57,080 nucleotides of DNA from DATJHM01 sp035493895 (GTDB lineage Bacteria > Chloroflexota > Ktedonobacteria > Ktedonobacterales > Ktedonobacteraceae). Positions 26,103 through 34,896 of this stretch are shown in pieces (position 1 is the first letter of the stretch; the number at the start of each line of letters is the position of its first letter). A program made the position numbers and the translations under genes. The stretch is taken from positions 1-57,080 of the forward strand of contig DATJHM010000168.1 in the NCBI GenBank assembly GCA_035493895.1, given 5' to 3'. The notes beneath the pieces were generated by a model. It did not search any database. It worked only from the letters and a program-made list of their open reading frames with translations, and had not been told where the DNA came from.

Positions 26103-27098
26103 ATGCCAAAGACGACAAAACGCGCTGCAACAAAACGCGCTGAGAGGATAGCAAGAGCGCACTCAACCGAGCTGCCAAAGTCGGAGGGAAAGCGTACCTC
26201 GCAGGCGCCTCGTACTACGAATGGTTATAGACCACCTGCCCGTGGGATAGCACGCTATCCATGGGGAACGTTTTTGCTGATTGTCTTGATTGCCGGGGGC
26301 CTGATAGCTATTTTTTATGTCAATCATCTTGGCCCATTTGCACTGCCTCAGAAGACGCCACCTAAAAAGAGTACAGCCACAGCTGCCAGTGCCGGTCCAA
26401 CCGCGACCGCCCAGGCCAATGCCGCCATGCAGCAGGCGACAGCGATAGCCGCGGCACTGCCAGCTGAACAGAAGAACGCCATGGTCAATTCGCCCTGTCT
26501 GGCGAGCGATATTATCAGTAAAATTACCGATACCTCTGCTGCCCCAACAACTGCCGAATTTAATAAGATTCAGCACACATACAGTGCCGCTCCAAAAATG
26601 AGCATCGCGACAAACAAGGTCTATTGTGCTGGTATCAATACGAACCGTGGCCTCATTGTGCTGGAGTTGAAGCCGGATTGGGCTCCAGAGACCGTCAACA
26701 ATTTTGTGTTTCTGGCTCAGCATCACTTTTATGACGGCATTGTTTTCCATCGGGTCAATCAATATAACAGTCAGGCAACGCCGCATATGCTTCAGACGGG
26801 AGATCCGCAGGGCAATGGCACAGGCGGTCCCGGTTACAAGTTTAATGATGAGCCCGTGAAAGGGAATTATACGGCCGGGACGGTGGCGATGGCGAACAGT
26901 GGTCCAAACACCAATGGTTCGCAGTTCTTCATCAATGTTGGCGATAATAGCAGCCTGCCGAAGTCCTATAATCTCTTTGGGCAGGTCGTCAAAGGACTGA
27001 ATGTGGCGCTTCAGATTCAGGGACCTGGAGACGATGCGAGCAGTAAGAACGTGAAACCCGACGTCATGAATCATGTGATTGTTGTGCAGGCTCCGTAG
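26103..27098 (+). CDS. Membrane-anchored peptidyl-prolyl isomerase, cyclophilin type
   Basis: 331 residues. A basic cytoplasmic head of about 50 residues is followed by one membrane helix (52-73) with no signal-peptidase site evident, then an Ala/Thr-rich linker and a cyclophilin domain (about 175-330) outside the membrane. The catalytic Arg is present in IVFHRVN and the GSQFFI core is intact (NTNGSQFFIN). The loop after the Arg is longer than usual and the C-terminal His of the active site is replaced (SYNLFG in place of RHxVFG), so activity may be reduced. It probably folds or chaperones exported proteins. A second, soluble cyclophilin follows; this looks like an old duplication. It is divergent from dnaB. 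Confidence 0.9.
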   Translation: MPKTTKRAATKRAERIARAHSTELPKSEGKRTSQAPRTTNGYRPPARGIARYPWGTFLLIVLIAGGLIAIFYVNHLGPFALPQKTPPKKSTATAASAGPTATAQANAAMQQATAIAAALPAEQKNAMVNSPCLASDIISKITDTSAAPTTAEFNKIQHTYSAAPKMSIATNKVYCAGINTNRGLIVLELKPDWAPETVNNFVFLAQHHFYDGIVFHRVNQYNSQATPHMLQTGDPQGNGTGGPGYKFNDEPVKGNYTAGTVAMANSGPNTNGSQFFINVGDNSSLPKSYNLFGQVVKGLNVALQIQGPGDDASSKNVKPDVMNHVIVVQAP

Positions 27099-27108
27099 AA
27101 CAATTTCA

Positions 27109-27138
27109 TTGACCTTTTCAGTGACTCAGTGTTATGCT
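27109..27138 (+). promoter_or_regulatory. Promoter candidate for the soluble cyclophilin
   Basis: TTGACC, 18 bases, TATGCT, in the gap between the two cyclophilin genes. Confidence 0.4.
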
Positions 27139-27240
27139 GTGTCCAGATGTAAAGCTAGGAGGAACAGGTCGATTCGTTCTCCTGTTCCGATCTGCTTTGA
27201 AGATAGAACGAAAATAGAACAATGAATTCAGGAGGTTTTC

Positions 27241-27753
27241 GTGCCCAAGCAATATAGAGAACAGCCCCCAATGCAGATTGATCCGGCGAAGAATTACACG
27301 GCCATTTTCCATACCGCTAAAGGCGATATCGAGGTCAAACTGTTCGCCAAAGAAGCCCCTATTACCGTGAATAATCTCGTCTTCCTGGCGCGTGAAGGTT
27401 TTTATAATAACACAACTTTCCATCGCGTCATCGCAGGCTTTATGGTGCAGGGTGGCGATCCAACTGGTACTGGTACGGGTGGCCCTGGCTATAAATTCCG
27501 CGACGAGCAGGGGGCGTTGAACCTCAAGCACGATAAAGCCGGTATTCTCTCAATGGCGAATGCGGGACCGCATACCAACGGTTCGCAGTTCTTCATCACC
27601 TATGGTCCTACTCCTCATCTCAATGGCCGCCATGGCGTTTTCGGCGAGGTCACGAAGGGCATGGATGTGCTGAAGGCTATTCGTGTGCGTGATCCACAGA
27701 GTGATCGCCAACCTGGTGATGCCCTGAGTTGGATCGAGATCCTCGAGAGCTAA
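27241..27753 (+). CDS. Cytosolic peptidyl-prolyl isomerase, cyclophilin type
   Basis: 170 residues, a single cyclophilin domain with no signal or membrane segment. It catalyses cis-trans isomerisation of prolyl bonds. The active site is intact: FHRVIAGFMVQGG supplies the Arg and Phe, NGSQFFIT the Gln and Phe, and GRHGVFG the His. The Trp of eukaryotic cyclophilin A is replaced by His, as is usual in bacteria. The GTG start has AGGAGG 5 bases upstream. A good terminator follows at 27774. It has its own promoter candidate, so it need not depend on the gene before it. Confidence 0.95.
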   Translation: MPKQYREQPPMQIDPAKNYTAIFHTAKGDIEVKLFAKEAPITVNNLVFLAREGFYNNTTFHRVIAGFMVQGGDPTGTGTGGPGYKFRDEQGALNLKHDKAGILSMANAGPHTNGSQFFITYGPTPHLNGRHGVFGEVTKGMDVLKAIRVRDPQSDRQPGDALSWIEILES

Positions 27754-27773
27754 ATGTAAGCATCAACAATTGC

Positions 27774-27822
27774 AAAAATCCTGTTGCGTCTCTCTTGTGA
27801 AGATGAGTGCAACAGGATTTTT
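27774..27822 (+). terminator. Terminator between cyclophilin and membrane protein genes
   Basis: Perfect 14-bp arms (27774-27787, 27809-27822) with A runs on one side and T runs on the other, so it can work on both strands. It serves the two convergent genes. Confidence 0.85.
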
Positions 27823-27846
27823 CTTGTATGTCCCTCTATTGTGCTT

Positions 27847-28545
27847 TTACGCCTCTTGATAATAGGGACTATGTCGTGTCGCTGCCCAGGCTCCCCAGAG
27901 ACCGAAGAGGCCGCCGATGAAGCCTTGAATGATCAGGACGGCCAGGGAGGTGATGAGTCCTGGTGCGGGATTACCTCCGCTCGTCGTGCTGCTAATGTGA
28001 CCTGGATAGTTTGGAATATAGTTGACGACGAAGCTACCAATGTACATGATAGCACCCGCCGTTGCTCCAGCGTAGAAGCCGAGCCGACGCGCAATTTTGG
28101 TCTTGCCCATCAGGAAGCCGATACCAAAACAGACGAGCAGGCTGATAACAATATTCAGACACCAGAGGCCAACGATAACGCCTGCAAGCCCTGAACTGGC
28201 TTTACCAGCGGCCTGAGCGGCCGCATTATACGTCGAAGCGTTGAGGTAGGTAAGGACAATATTAAATATCGCGATGAATGCCCCTGCCAGAATGCCAGCG
28301 GTAAATGCGGTGGAAAGGCCATTATTGGGCAGCGGCGCGAGTGGTTCCTCTTCCTCATATTGTGTGTCTTCTTCGTAGTCAGGCTCGTCCTCTTGCCTGT
28401 AAATATGTCGAGAGGCGCGTCTGGTCACAGGCGCTTCTTCTTCAGGAAGGTCATCAGGTTCTTCATCAAGAGGATACTGATGACCATTCTGATCATGCCG
28501 CTCTGCGGCGTGACGTGGGGGATGGGCTCTATCTGGATCTTGCAT
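27847..28545 (-). CDS. Four-helix membrane protein of unknown function
   Basis: 232 residues. The first 75 are hydrophilic and strongly acidic (DEEPDDLPEEE, YEEDTQYEEEE). Four hydrophobic segments follow, at about 80-100, 122-145, 155-178 and 200-222, with Gly-rich faces. No motif is recognised. It lies 21 bases after the signal peptidase gene on the same strand, so the two are probably co-transcribed. ATG at 28545 fits GGGAG 7 bases upstream better than the ATG at 28551. Confidence 0.75.
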   Translation of the reverse strand: MQDPDRAHPPRHAAERHDQNGHQYPLDEEPDDLPEEEAPVTRRASRHIYRQEDEPDYEEDTQYEEEEPLAPLPNNGLSTAFTAGILAGAFIAIFNIVLTYLNASTYNAAAQAAGKASSGLAGVIVGLWCLNIVISLLVCFGIGFLMGKTKIARRLGFYAGATAGAIMYIGSFVVNYIPNYPGHISSTTSGGNPAPGLITSLAVLIIQGFIGGLFGLWGAWAATRHSPYYQEA

Positions 28546-28566
28546 CTGCATACTCCCTTTACTGTG

Positions 28567-29118
28567 CTACTTGATAGCTGCGTAGACAGATTGGTAGGTG
28601 TTGATCAGTTGCCAGTTGCTGACTGGCCAGTATACGAGGACCGCTTGCCCAACGATGAAACTTTTCGGCACAAAACCCCAGTAGCGCGAATCGTCGCTCA
28701 CGGGGCGGTTATCTCCTAGCACAAAGTAGTCGTTAGGGGGTACCGTCCATTGTCGATCCTGAGGGTTGGAAGCTTTTTGAATATAGGGTTCTTTCAACTC
28801 GACACCATTCACCCAGATATGCGTTTGATCAGTGCGAATGGTATCGCCGGGCAGGCCAATAACACGTTTGATGTAGTCTGGAACTGGTTTGTTGGGGCCT
28901 GCATATGGGTAATGGAAGACGATCACATCTCCTCGCTCTGGCGGGTGAAAAAAGTATACGACCTTGTTCACTACCACATATTCATCCGTATGTAATCCCG
29001 GCTGCATACTTGGTCCTTCTACATGATAGCTTTGAATGACAAAGCGAATCGCTAGAAAGATCAGTATGGTGAGCACGACCGTCTCTACAATTTCGCGCGC
29101 CAAATGTGAACGTTTCAA
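28567..29118 (-). CDS. lepB: Signal peptidase I
   Basis: 183 residues, typical of the short one-helix type I signal peptidases of Gram-positives and Chloroflexota. A single N-terminal membrane helix (about 10-28) anchors the enzyme and the catalytic domain faces outside, where it cuts signal peptides. The Ser/Lys dyad is clear: Ser37 in GPSMQP and Lys84 in YIKRVIGLPGD. The conserved GDNRPVSDDSRYWGFV box is near the C-terminus. A 21-bp palindrome lies 39 bases before the start. Confidence 0.95.
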   Translation of the reverse strand: MKRSHLAREIVETVVLTILIFLAIRFVIQSYHVEGPSMQPGLHTDEYVVVNKVVYFFHPPERGDVIVFHYPYAGPNKPVPDYIKRVIGLPGDTIRTDQTHIWVNGVELKEPYIQKASNPQDRQWTVPPNDYFVLGDNRPVSDDSRYWGFVPKSFIVGQAVLVYWPVSNWQLINTYQSVYAAIK

Positions 29119-29156
29119 GTTACAACCTCGTCTTTGTTTTTCTTAATCTCTACATT

Positions 29157-29177
29157 ATTAGCAAACTGTTTGCTAAT
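29157..29177. promoter_or_regulatory. 21-bp perfect palindrome upstream of lepB
   Basis: 10-bp arms ATTAGCAAAC and GTTTGCTAAT around one central base. There is no T run on either strand, so an operator is more likely than a terminator. Confidence 0.45.
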
Positions 29178-29317
29178 ACTAAGAGGCGGCGTCCTCTCAG
29201 GAAGATTGTGCCCGACGATATGCCAGGGCCGTAGTACTGCTTTGAATATTATAGCCGATCATGTCACGGGCTTCTACTTGCTTGCGGTCGACTGCTTTTT
29301 GCGCAATAATGAAAGCG

Positions 29318-30970
29318 TTACGCCACTTGATAGATAATATAGCCGTTACAGGTAAATTGTTGACCATGGAGGCGTTTCTCATGGAAGAGCCAGGCAAGCT
29401 TTTTTGCCTGGGGCGAGTCTATGCGGAACACATAGGCCGGGTGGGCAGCCGCTCGTACCGCCTGATGATAGGGCAGATAACGATCCTGTCCTGGTCCCAA
29501 CTGCTCATTGAGACTACTACAAAGGATACGCTCATCGCTACCAAAGATGAGGCGGTTACAGGTCCAATAGTCACTATAGATGCGTGTGATAGTGCGTTCA
29601 TCTAGCTGCGCAATTAATTCGTTCTGCTGTTGATAAATTGCTGCTGTATTTTTGAGTCCGCTGAAAATAGTGCTTGTACTATAGGCGGTGACGGTGCCAA
29701 TGAAAAGTAAGAGGAGCACGCAGAGGAGCCGAAGCGCAGATGCGTATCGATATTCTCGTTGCTCAAATGGTTGCCAGAGTGGCCAGAGCAGTGCTGGCGT
29801 GCCAATAAGCATGCAGGTCAAATAGCGTGTGGTGGGTAGAGGAGACAGCGCGGATTCTGGATTATTAATATAAAGGAGAATGCTCAGGGCGGTGCTGAAT
29901 AGCAACATCAGACAAATAACTTGCTTTGCGAATTGGCGGTCGGCCAGCAGGGGGGCCATCTGCTTTTTCCCTTGCCATATACGCCTGAGTGTCTGAACCG
30001 TAAGAATGGTTGCGAGGGTCCAGAGAGACCAGTATCCCAGAGTCCAACTGCCCTGCCAGATGACGCAGGTAATCGTGCTGGAACTGGCAGGTCCGAAGAG
30101 TGGTATGACCTGTACAGGACAGGACGGGGTGATGCCCAGTGTCGTGGGAAGCGTGATGAGCAATGCTCCAACCAGTTTCTGAATCGCTGGCAAGTGTTGT
30201 TGTTGCATTTGCTCTGTGCCTGATTGCTGCATATCGATATAAAATTTGAAGGTCGTAACGTCATGAATGTGCTGAAGATTGTAGATGATGAGTGGCGACA
30301 TGCCGATGAGAATCGTTGCCAGCAGGAGTATACCTCGTTGTGAATGGAGTTCTCGCCAGCAAAAAATGCAGAGAAGCAGGAGAGAGGCTGCGATAAGTGG
30401 CGCGTCCAGTGGGTCCGTATAGAATGAAAAACCTATGAGCAGACCGAGAAGAGCGTAGATCCATGTACGTCTATTGTGATTGTATTGGCGGGAGAGTACG
30501 AGCAGGCTACTGAGCAGAAAGATCAGCGTGCCAAAGAGTAATGTCTCGGGATATCCGCCGATCGCTATGAATTGGTGATAGATGCTATCACTTGAGCCCA
30601 GGGCCAGCAATGCGACGACGATCAATGCGAGTCGCTTACTATAGAGCAGGCTGGTCAGGAAGTACAGGCTAACCAGGAAGCCTGCCAGGAGAGGGAGCAG
30701 TCCTAAACGTAATGAGAAGACCGAGATTCCGAAGAGTCGAAAGCAAAGCGCTCCAATATATGCCTCGAATGAGCCCATATAGGGCTGGCCATAAAAAAAA
30801 ATTGGATGTTCGCCACGGGTGAGAATATGTAAGGCCATCAGATCTATTGTAGCTTCATCGCTATTTGTGGCGGGCCAGTTGTTGCTAATGAGCGCAAAGC
30901 GTAAGAGTGTTGCGGCTACCACCAGAACTGACAGGCAGAGAGGTGCTTTGTAGCGTTTAAAAATCTTCAT
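29318..30970 (-). CDS. GT39-like membrane glycosyltransferase
   Basis: 550 residues with about ten to twelve hydrophobic helices. The first outer loop holds the acidic pair in NSDEATIDLM, at the place of the catalytic Asp/Glu of PMT and ArnT. A short soluble C-terminal domain of about 100 residues follows. It should move a sugar from a polyprenyl-phosphate carrier to a cell-surface acceptor that cannot be named. It lacks the long acidic head of the paralogue at 11182. The gene for a two-domain glycosyltransferase lies upstream on the same strand, 118 bases away, and the two may serve one surface-glycan pathway. Confidence 0.8.
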   Translation of the reverse strand: MKIFKRYKAPLCLSVLVVAATLLRFALISNNWPATNSDEATIDLMALHILTRGEHPIFFYGQPYMGSFEAYIGALCFRLFGISVFSLRLGLLPLLAGFLVSLYFLTSLLYSKRLALIVVALLALGSSDSIYHQFIAIGGYPETLLFGTLIFLLSSLLVLSRQYNHNRRTWIYALLGLLIGFSFYTDPLDAPLIAASLLLLCIFCWRELHSQRGILLLATILIGMSPLIIYNLQHIHDVTTFKFYIDMQQSGTEQMQQQHLPAIQKLVGALLITLPTTLGITPSCPVQVIPLFGPASSSTITCVIWQGSWTLGYWSLWTLATILTVQTLRRIWQGKKQMAPLLADRQFAKQVICLMLLFSTALSILLYINNPESALSPLPTTRYLTCMLIGTPALLWPLWQPFEQREYRYASALRLLCVLLLLFIGTVTAYSTSTIFSGLKNTAAIYQQQNELIAQLDERTITRIYSDYWTCNRLIFGSDERILCSSLNEQLGPGQDRYLPYHQAVRAAAHPAYVFRIDSPQAKKLAWLFHEKRLHGQQFTCNGYIIYQVA

Positions 30971-31088
30971 CACTATACCAATCCCAGATGTAATTCCATA
31001 TTAGCTCATGACGTATCACACGGGTCTCCAGTTACATAATAGCTGTATTCTCTACAGAATACTTGTTGGATACATGGCGATTTTGAGG

Positions 31089-33347
31089 CTATTGTGGGCG
31101 GATTAAGAGACCTTTGTAAAGCTGATGAAGACGGCGTGCATAAGCCTGCCAACCGGAAGATGCCTCCAATGCTCGCACATCGTGTAGTTGTAACTGGCAG
31201 GATTGGCTTGTCGCGCGAATCATAGCGGCAGTCAGGTTTGCACAACTGGCCGGATCGTAGAGAATGCTACAGGTCTCTGAAAGAATATCAGTGAAGCGAG
31301 GGAGCTTTGGCGCAATAACGCAGCGTTTATATGAGAGCGCCAGCAAGGCCTCCTCCAGTATGCCAGCTGTGGGTACGGCGAAGTGGGGCAGAACGACGGC
31401 ATCAACAGCTCCGAGAGAGAGTGCTAGCTCGTCCTCATGGGCTTGCAGGCAGAGATGGATCGTGCTGTGGAGCGCTGCACGTTGCCAGAACAGTTGAGGC
31501 TGTTTTTTATCGCGTGGCATGCCGATCAGCAAAAGTTGTGGCATAGGCGCATCTGGAAGAGTGCGATGCGAAAGGGAGGGAATGGCCGTGTAAGCATCAA
31601 TGAGTTGAAGAAGCTCATGTTCGGTATGATACGAGGCCAGACAGAGATAGACAAAGCTTGTATCTGCCGGGAGCCCGAGCTGATGGCGTGCTTCTGCCCG
31701 TTTCAAACCAGGCGGGTAGTATCCATGAAAACCCGGATGGGGAAGCGAGGATATACGACGGTGCAGCGTTTTATCCGCATAAAACTGCTCGGGATGACGT
31801 ACATGGGTGATGATGAGATCGCTTCGATAGCAAAGCATATGCTCAAATGTCCGTTGCGGCAAAAAGCGCAAATGGCGTTCGCTATACCACCAGCCTCCGC
31901 TATCAGTCATGACCACACGTAAGCCAAATTGTTGAATCAGGCGCAGCAAGAACCAGTAGCGTTGATAGTGCCAGTAGTTCGTAATAAAGCGTCCTGGATG
32001 GTGGAAGTGCACGATGGCGTATGCCTGCCCTTGTTGTGCTCGATGACGCCAGAGCCAGAAAAGCGAGATGTGCGGACCACTGGATTGACAGTGGACGCGT
32101 TGGGTTTGTAGCGCCTGTAGTTGCAGATGTGTAGCCGCATCCAGTTCTCTGGCATGAACAAAGAGGACTGTCGGGTTGATTGTATAGGTGGGGACGTGTT
32201 CGAGGAAACGGATCTGCTGGACTATTCGTCCCCATCTTCTGGCCTGAATCAGTCTTTCCTGTAGCCGTTCACTTGCCGATTTGCCGCGCAGTAAAAGCAA
32301 GGGACGTCGTATCAGCGTGAAAAAAAGTGCGCTGCGCGTATTGTTCACGATGGTTTTCAGAAGCGGCCGGGCCGAGAATTCATCTAGCGTACGAGCGCGA
32401 TCGCAATTGGTATACTGTCTGTATATTTCCGCTCGTCCATAGTTATAAGCGTGATGGAGAAAGAAGGCACGGCGCAAGCAAGAAGCAGGTACACGATGCG
32501 TCACCATCGCATACGGTTCATACCACAAACGGTAGCCAGCCTTGCGCAGTCGTTGGCAGAGATCCTCGACCTCCATACCTGTGGCCCTATCTGTACGCGT
32601 ATTCAAGAGTGGAGAAAAGCCGCCTGCACGGCGTAGTGCGGTAATTTTGACCGAGAAACAGCTATTGCTAAAGTGTATGGACTCAGGCAACTCTATACGT
32701 GTTGGGAAGGGATGAAAATAGCCCAGTGGCCCCGGTGCAGTTTCCCCTGATCTTTCTGGATATCCAGAGTATATCTCCTCGTCAGGAGCAGTACGAGCCA
32801 CAATCTTTCCTGACCCGTTTGAGGGTGCTGAACCGAGGAGAACGTCGCTGAGCCAGCGTGGTCGTGGAGCCTCCCAGTGTAACGTCACCCTGCCACCAAT
32901 AGCATCGGCTCCAGTACTATCATAGGCGCGCAAGAGATATTCCAGAAAGCGACTATCTGCGAGAACATCATCGTCGATAAAGACCACAAATTCTCCCGAA
33001 GCGATACCCAATCCCATCGTACGGGCCTGGGCCAGACCGGGCTTTGGTTCAGCATAACAATGTACCTGCCAGTGTTCATGGGGTGACCTGCGTGCATCTC
33101 CACTATGAACATAGGTCCGTACCGCTTCAAACGTGCCATCATTCGAGCCATTATCGACCACAATAATCTCGTAGAGAGACGTCGCGAGGGTTTGTCGGCG
33201 TAGACTGGCCAGTGTAGAGAGCACAAGGTTGCGCCTGTTATAGGTACACAAAATGACGCTCAGGCGCGGTGGTTGCTCAATGCTGATCTGCTCCTCTTGT
33301 GTGTGAAGAAAGGTCTGTTGCTGAGAAAGACGCCGTGTTGAAGTCAT
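31089..33347 (-). CDS. Two-domain glycosyltransferase, GT2 fused to GT-B
   Basis: 752 residues. Residues about 27-330 are a family 2 (GT-A fold) transferase: LSVILCTYNRR, VVDNGSNDGT and the metal-binding FIDDDV, with the ED of MEVEDL as catalytic base region. Residues about 375-745 form a second, GT-B-like domain (VLFVHAREL, FVYLCLASYHTEHELLQLID, then PTAGILEEALLALS near the sugar-nucleotide site). The same chain would thus carry two glycosyl transfers, probably in building a surface polysaccharide. No membrane helix. ATG at 33347 is preferred to a TTG seven codons upstream. Confidence 0.82.
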   Translation of the reverse strand: MTSTRRLSQQQTFLHTQEEQISIEQPPRLSVILCTYNRRNLVLSTLASLRRQTLATSLYEIIVVDNGSNDGTFEAVRTYVHSGDARRSPHEHWQVHCYAEPKPGLAQARTMGLGIASGEFVVFIDDDVLADSRFLEYLLRAYDSTGADAIGGRVTLHWEAPRPRWLSDVLLGSAPSNGSGKIVARTAPDEEIYSGYPERSGETAPGPLGYFHPFPTRIELPESIHFSNSCFSVKITALRRAGGFSPLLNTRTDRATGMEVEDLCQRLRKAGYRLWYEPYAMVTHRVPASCLRRAFFLHHAYNYGRAEIYRQYTNCDRARTLDEFSARPLLKTIVNNTRSALFFTLIRRPLLLLRGKSASERLQERLIQARRWGRIVQQIRFLEHVPTYTINPTVLFVHARELDAATHLQLQALQTQRVHCQSSGPHISLFWLWRHRAQQGQAYAIVHFHHPGRFITNYWHYQRYWFLLRLIQQFGLRVVMTDSGGWWYSERHLRFLPQRTFEHMLCYRSDLIITHVRHPEQFYADKTLHRRISSLPHPGFHGYYPPGLKRAEARHQLGLPADTSFVYLCLASYHTEHELLQLIDAYTAIPSLSHRTLPDAPMPQLLLIGMPRDKKQPQLFWQRAALHSTIHLCLQAHEDELALSLGAVDAVVLPHFAVPTAGILEEALLALSYKRCVIAPKLPRFTDILSETCSILYDPASCANLTAAMIRATSQSCQLQLHDVRALEASSGWQAYARRLHQLYKGLLIRPQ

Positions 33348-33757
33348 GCTGTTCCCGTTTCTTAGCAAATAGCCAGTTATTTCGTTAAGCCGTCTTCAGG
33401 AGAAGTTTTCTGCCAGCAGAAAAAAGCTATGCCTGAAAAGCGCTGTCCAGGCAAGATGATCGCTTGTAGTATGCCATTTTGAGAAGGTATTTCTAGTAAT
33501 ATTCTGGTAGTGATATTGTTACATCCTGGTTATTTCTGTGAAGGGTTGAAAAACGCTAATATATGCTAGAAGGAATAAGACTCCTGCTTGTGTGTCATAC
33601 TGGATGGAGCAATTGAGTAGCGGAGAGGAATCGTTATTTGTGAAGAGAGAAATAGAATGCGTAAAACAGCGTAGATGGAAACAATAGTTGCCAGGGAGAT
33701 CAAGACGGGCAACATATTGTCCGATCTACGCTGCGATATGATGAGCTGTAGTACGGA
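33348..33757. other. Gene-free stretch
   Basis: About 410 bases between the fusion glycosyltransferase and the ECF sigma gene. No open frame of merit, RNA or hairpin is seen. It should hold the promoter for the glycosyltransferase. Confidence 0.5.
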
Positions 33758-34507
33758 TCAGGCAATAGACGGCGTAGCAATGAAAGGGTGCAGCGTGATG
33801 GCAGGAGCATTCTCCTCATCCGCATTGACACGTAAAATACGCCGTAGATTGGTCAGAGCGGCCTGGATACGTTTCTTAAGTGTGTTTTCTGACGTGTTGA
33901 GTGTTTGAGACATCTCAGGTAAGGTCATGCCATTGTAATAATGAAGGACGATAACCACACGTTGCTTCATAGGAAGCTCTTTAATGGCCTGAGCCAGATC
34001 CCAATCGCGCTCCATGCGTCCTTTATGATCATCGGCGGCCTGGGCGATCAGATCGGTTTCTTGCTCAGAGAGAGCCTGACGCATAAAGGCTGCCGAGCGA
34101 GTCAGGCGACGTTTAAAGCTAATGCACTGGTTGACGACGATACGCATCAGCCAGGGGCGTAGTGCGCCAGCTTTGCGCAGGTCGGCCAGATGATGCCAGG
34201 CCTGTATCAACGCGTCCTGTACGACATCTTCAGCAATATCTCTATCTCCAACAATCATCGATGCAGTGCGCAACATCAGGGTGCTATATTGATCCACAAT
34301 TGCCGTAAAGGCGGCCTGATCTCCCTGGAGGGCCCGTGTGACTATCATGCGCTGTTCAGCCTGTTCGGGCGTTTCCGGAGATTCTTCTTCCTTCTCCTGT
34401 TGTTCGGATATTGTGTCTTGCGGCTCAATAGGGGGGTCTTCAGCAGCATAAGTAGCCATCTCATCAAAGGCAGCAAATTCTGGTTCATGGGCTGCATATG
34501 TAACCAT
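33758..34507 (-). CDS. ECF-type RNA polymerase sigma factor
   Basis: 249 residues. Sigma region 2 spans about 62-135 (DRDIAEDVVQDALIQAW, PWLMRIVVNQCISFKRR) and region 4 about 172-225 (LPMKQRVVIVLHYYNGMTLP, then a helix-turn-helix ending NTLKKRIQAALTNLRR). It directs polymerase to a specific promoter set. The first 55 residues are an extra acidic head with a near-duplicated TYAAxEP motif, and a 20-residue tail follows region 4. No anti-sigma gene is adjacent, which is unusual for this class; the head or tail may regulate it. The start has AGGAGG 10 bases upstream. Confidence 0.93.
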   Translation of the reverse strand: MVTYAAHEPEFAAFDEMATYAAEDPPIEPQDTISEQQEKEEESPETPEQAEQRMIVTRALQGDQAAFTAIVDQYSTLMLRTASMIVGDRDIAEDVVQDALIQAWHHLADLRKAGALRPWLMRIVVNQCISFKRRLTRSAAFMRQALSEQETDLIAQAADDHKGRMERDWDLAQAIKELPMKQRVVIVLHYYNGMTLPEMSQTLNTSENTLKKRIQAALTNLRRILRVNADEENAPAITLHPFIATPSIA

Positions 34508-34844
34508 TTTGCTCGGTCCTCCTGCCTTTCATCGTATCTATTGTGCAAACAATATACAGAAATATAACATAGGATATACAGTGGAACAAGGTGTGCCTAC
34601 TCACTGATTTTGTCACGAGTGAAGTTTGTCTATGGTTACAAGCTGATTTTAAAGAATAGGAACTGATTTTAGTCTATGCTAGAGGTTATATGCATCTGTT
34701 GCATCCATGAACAAACATTATGCAACAGGGATGAGAGCGGGCTCTGAGAGAGAGCAATGATAGCAAACAAGGTCAATATGTACCAGAGATTTTGTGAAAT
34801 TATTTCCATAAATGTTGCTCAAATTGTGGTAGTGTAGAACATGA
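34508..34844. other. Gene-free stretch before the ECF sigma gene
   Basis: About 340 A+T-rich bases. The sequence CTGATTTTA is repeated at about 34640 and 34670. No gene or RNA is recognised. Confidence 0.4.
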
Positions 34845-34877
34845 AAAAACGAGAATGCTTTTAGCGCTCTCGTTTTT
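34845..34877 (-). terminator. Terminator after the Fic gene
   Basis: 10-bp arms (AAAAACGAGA and TCTCGTTTTT) with a 13-base loop and T runs on both strands, 20 bases after the Fic stop codon. Confidence 0.85.
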
Positions 34878-34896
34878 CAGTTTGTTGTTTTCCATA

